Of a stretch of DNA of 39,427 nucleotides, positions 39,403 to 39,427 are shown piece by piece (the first letter of the stretch is position 1; the number at the start of each line of letters is the position of its first letter). A program made the translations under genes and the position numbers. The DNA is taken from the IMG/VR virus record IMGVR_UViG_3300046170_000219, positions 1 to 39,427 of that record; one strand, given 5' to 3'. Origin of the DNA: a virus. The notes below the pieces were generated by a model. It did not search any database and was not told the origin of the DNA. It saw nothing but the letters and a program-made list of their open reading frames with translations.

Positions 39403-39427
39403 ACGGAACAGTGGCTCTCATGCCGTC

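Overview
The window looks like an essentially complete temperate podovirus genome of about 39.4 kb, from an aquatic or marine type of phage infecting a probable proteobacterium. The host is inferred only from family resemblance and nothing in the sequence identifies it directly. It encodes a P22-like portal, an SU10-like capsid protein and head-tail adaptor, a P22 gp10-like tail hub, a set of ejection proteins, fibres and a lysis cassette. There is no tape-measure gene or tail-tube/sheath set, so the tail should be short. An integrase, an AlpA/Xis-like protein and CI/Cro-like regulators indicate lysogeny. I found no tRNA, CRISPR array or insertion sequence.

Layout. Minus strand, 24.55 kb down to 1: TerS, TerL, portal, a small virion-region protein, scaffold, major capsid protein (followed by a terminator), two connectors, a collagen-like fibre, two paralogous fibres, a tail-chaperone-like protein, endolysin, coiled-coil membrane protein, holin, more fibre proteins, tail hub, then a run of ejection-type proteins. 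The run ends in a large ORF that leaves the left edge and carries an ADP-ribosyltransferase-like domain. Minus-strand genes at 39.4-38.3 kb (end of the same operon if the map is circular) are a coiled-coil membrane protein and two very basic small proteins. Minus strand 30.7-25.1 kb is an early/regulatory and replication operon: Cro-like protein, a tiny membrane-like ORF, primase-helicase, HNH nuclease and many small genes, with two strong terminators. Plus strand 30.8-36.9 kb holds the other replication cassette: DUF2800 nuclease, DUF2815 SSB-like protein, family A DNA polymerase, VRR-NUC, SNF2 helicase, CI-like regulator and AlpA/Xis-like protein. The integrase (37.9-36.9 kb, minus) converges on it, with an attP-like region upstream at about 38.0-38.28 kb.

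Two properties cut across the map. First, at least eight genes are interrupted by single-base indels, nearly all +1 in short homopolymers. Removing one base restores full-length family members (portal, TerL, scaffold, primase-helicase, DNA polymerase and others). This looks more like read error than decay, and I annotate those genes across the breaks. Second, a dyad of half-sites ACAAC and GTTGT with 5-bp spacing recurs at control regions: upstream of TerS, of the genes at 25.86 and 27.43 kb and of the integrase, and at the start of the CI-like gene. A looser form lies in the Cro/replication divergent region. It is probably the operator family of the lysogeny switch.

Working together, the plus-strand and central minus-strand operons would replicate the DNA. 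TerS/TerL/portal package it into a scaffolded SU10-like head. The ejection proteins and the ADP-ribosyltransferase would enter the host with the DNA. Holin and M15 endolysin release the virions.
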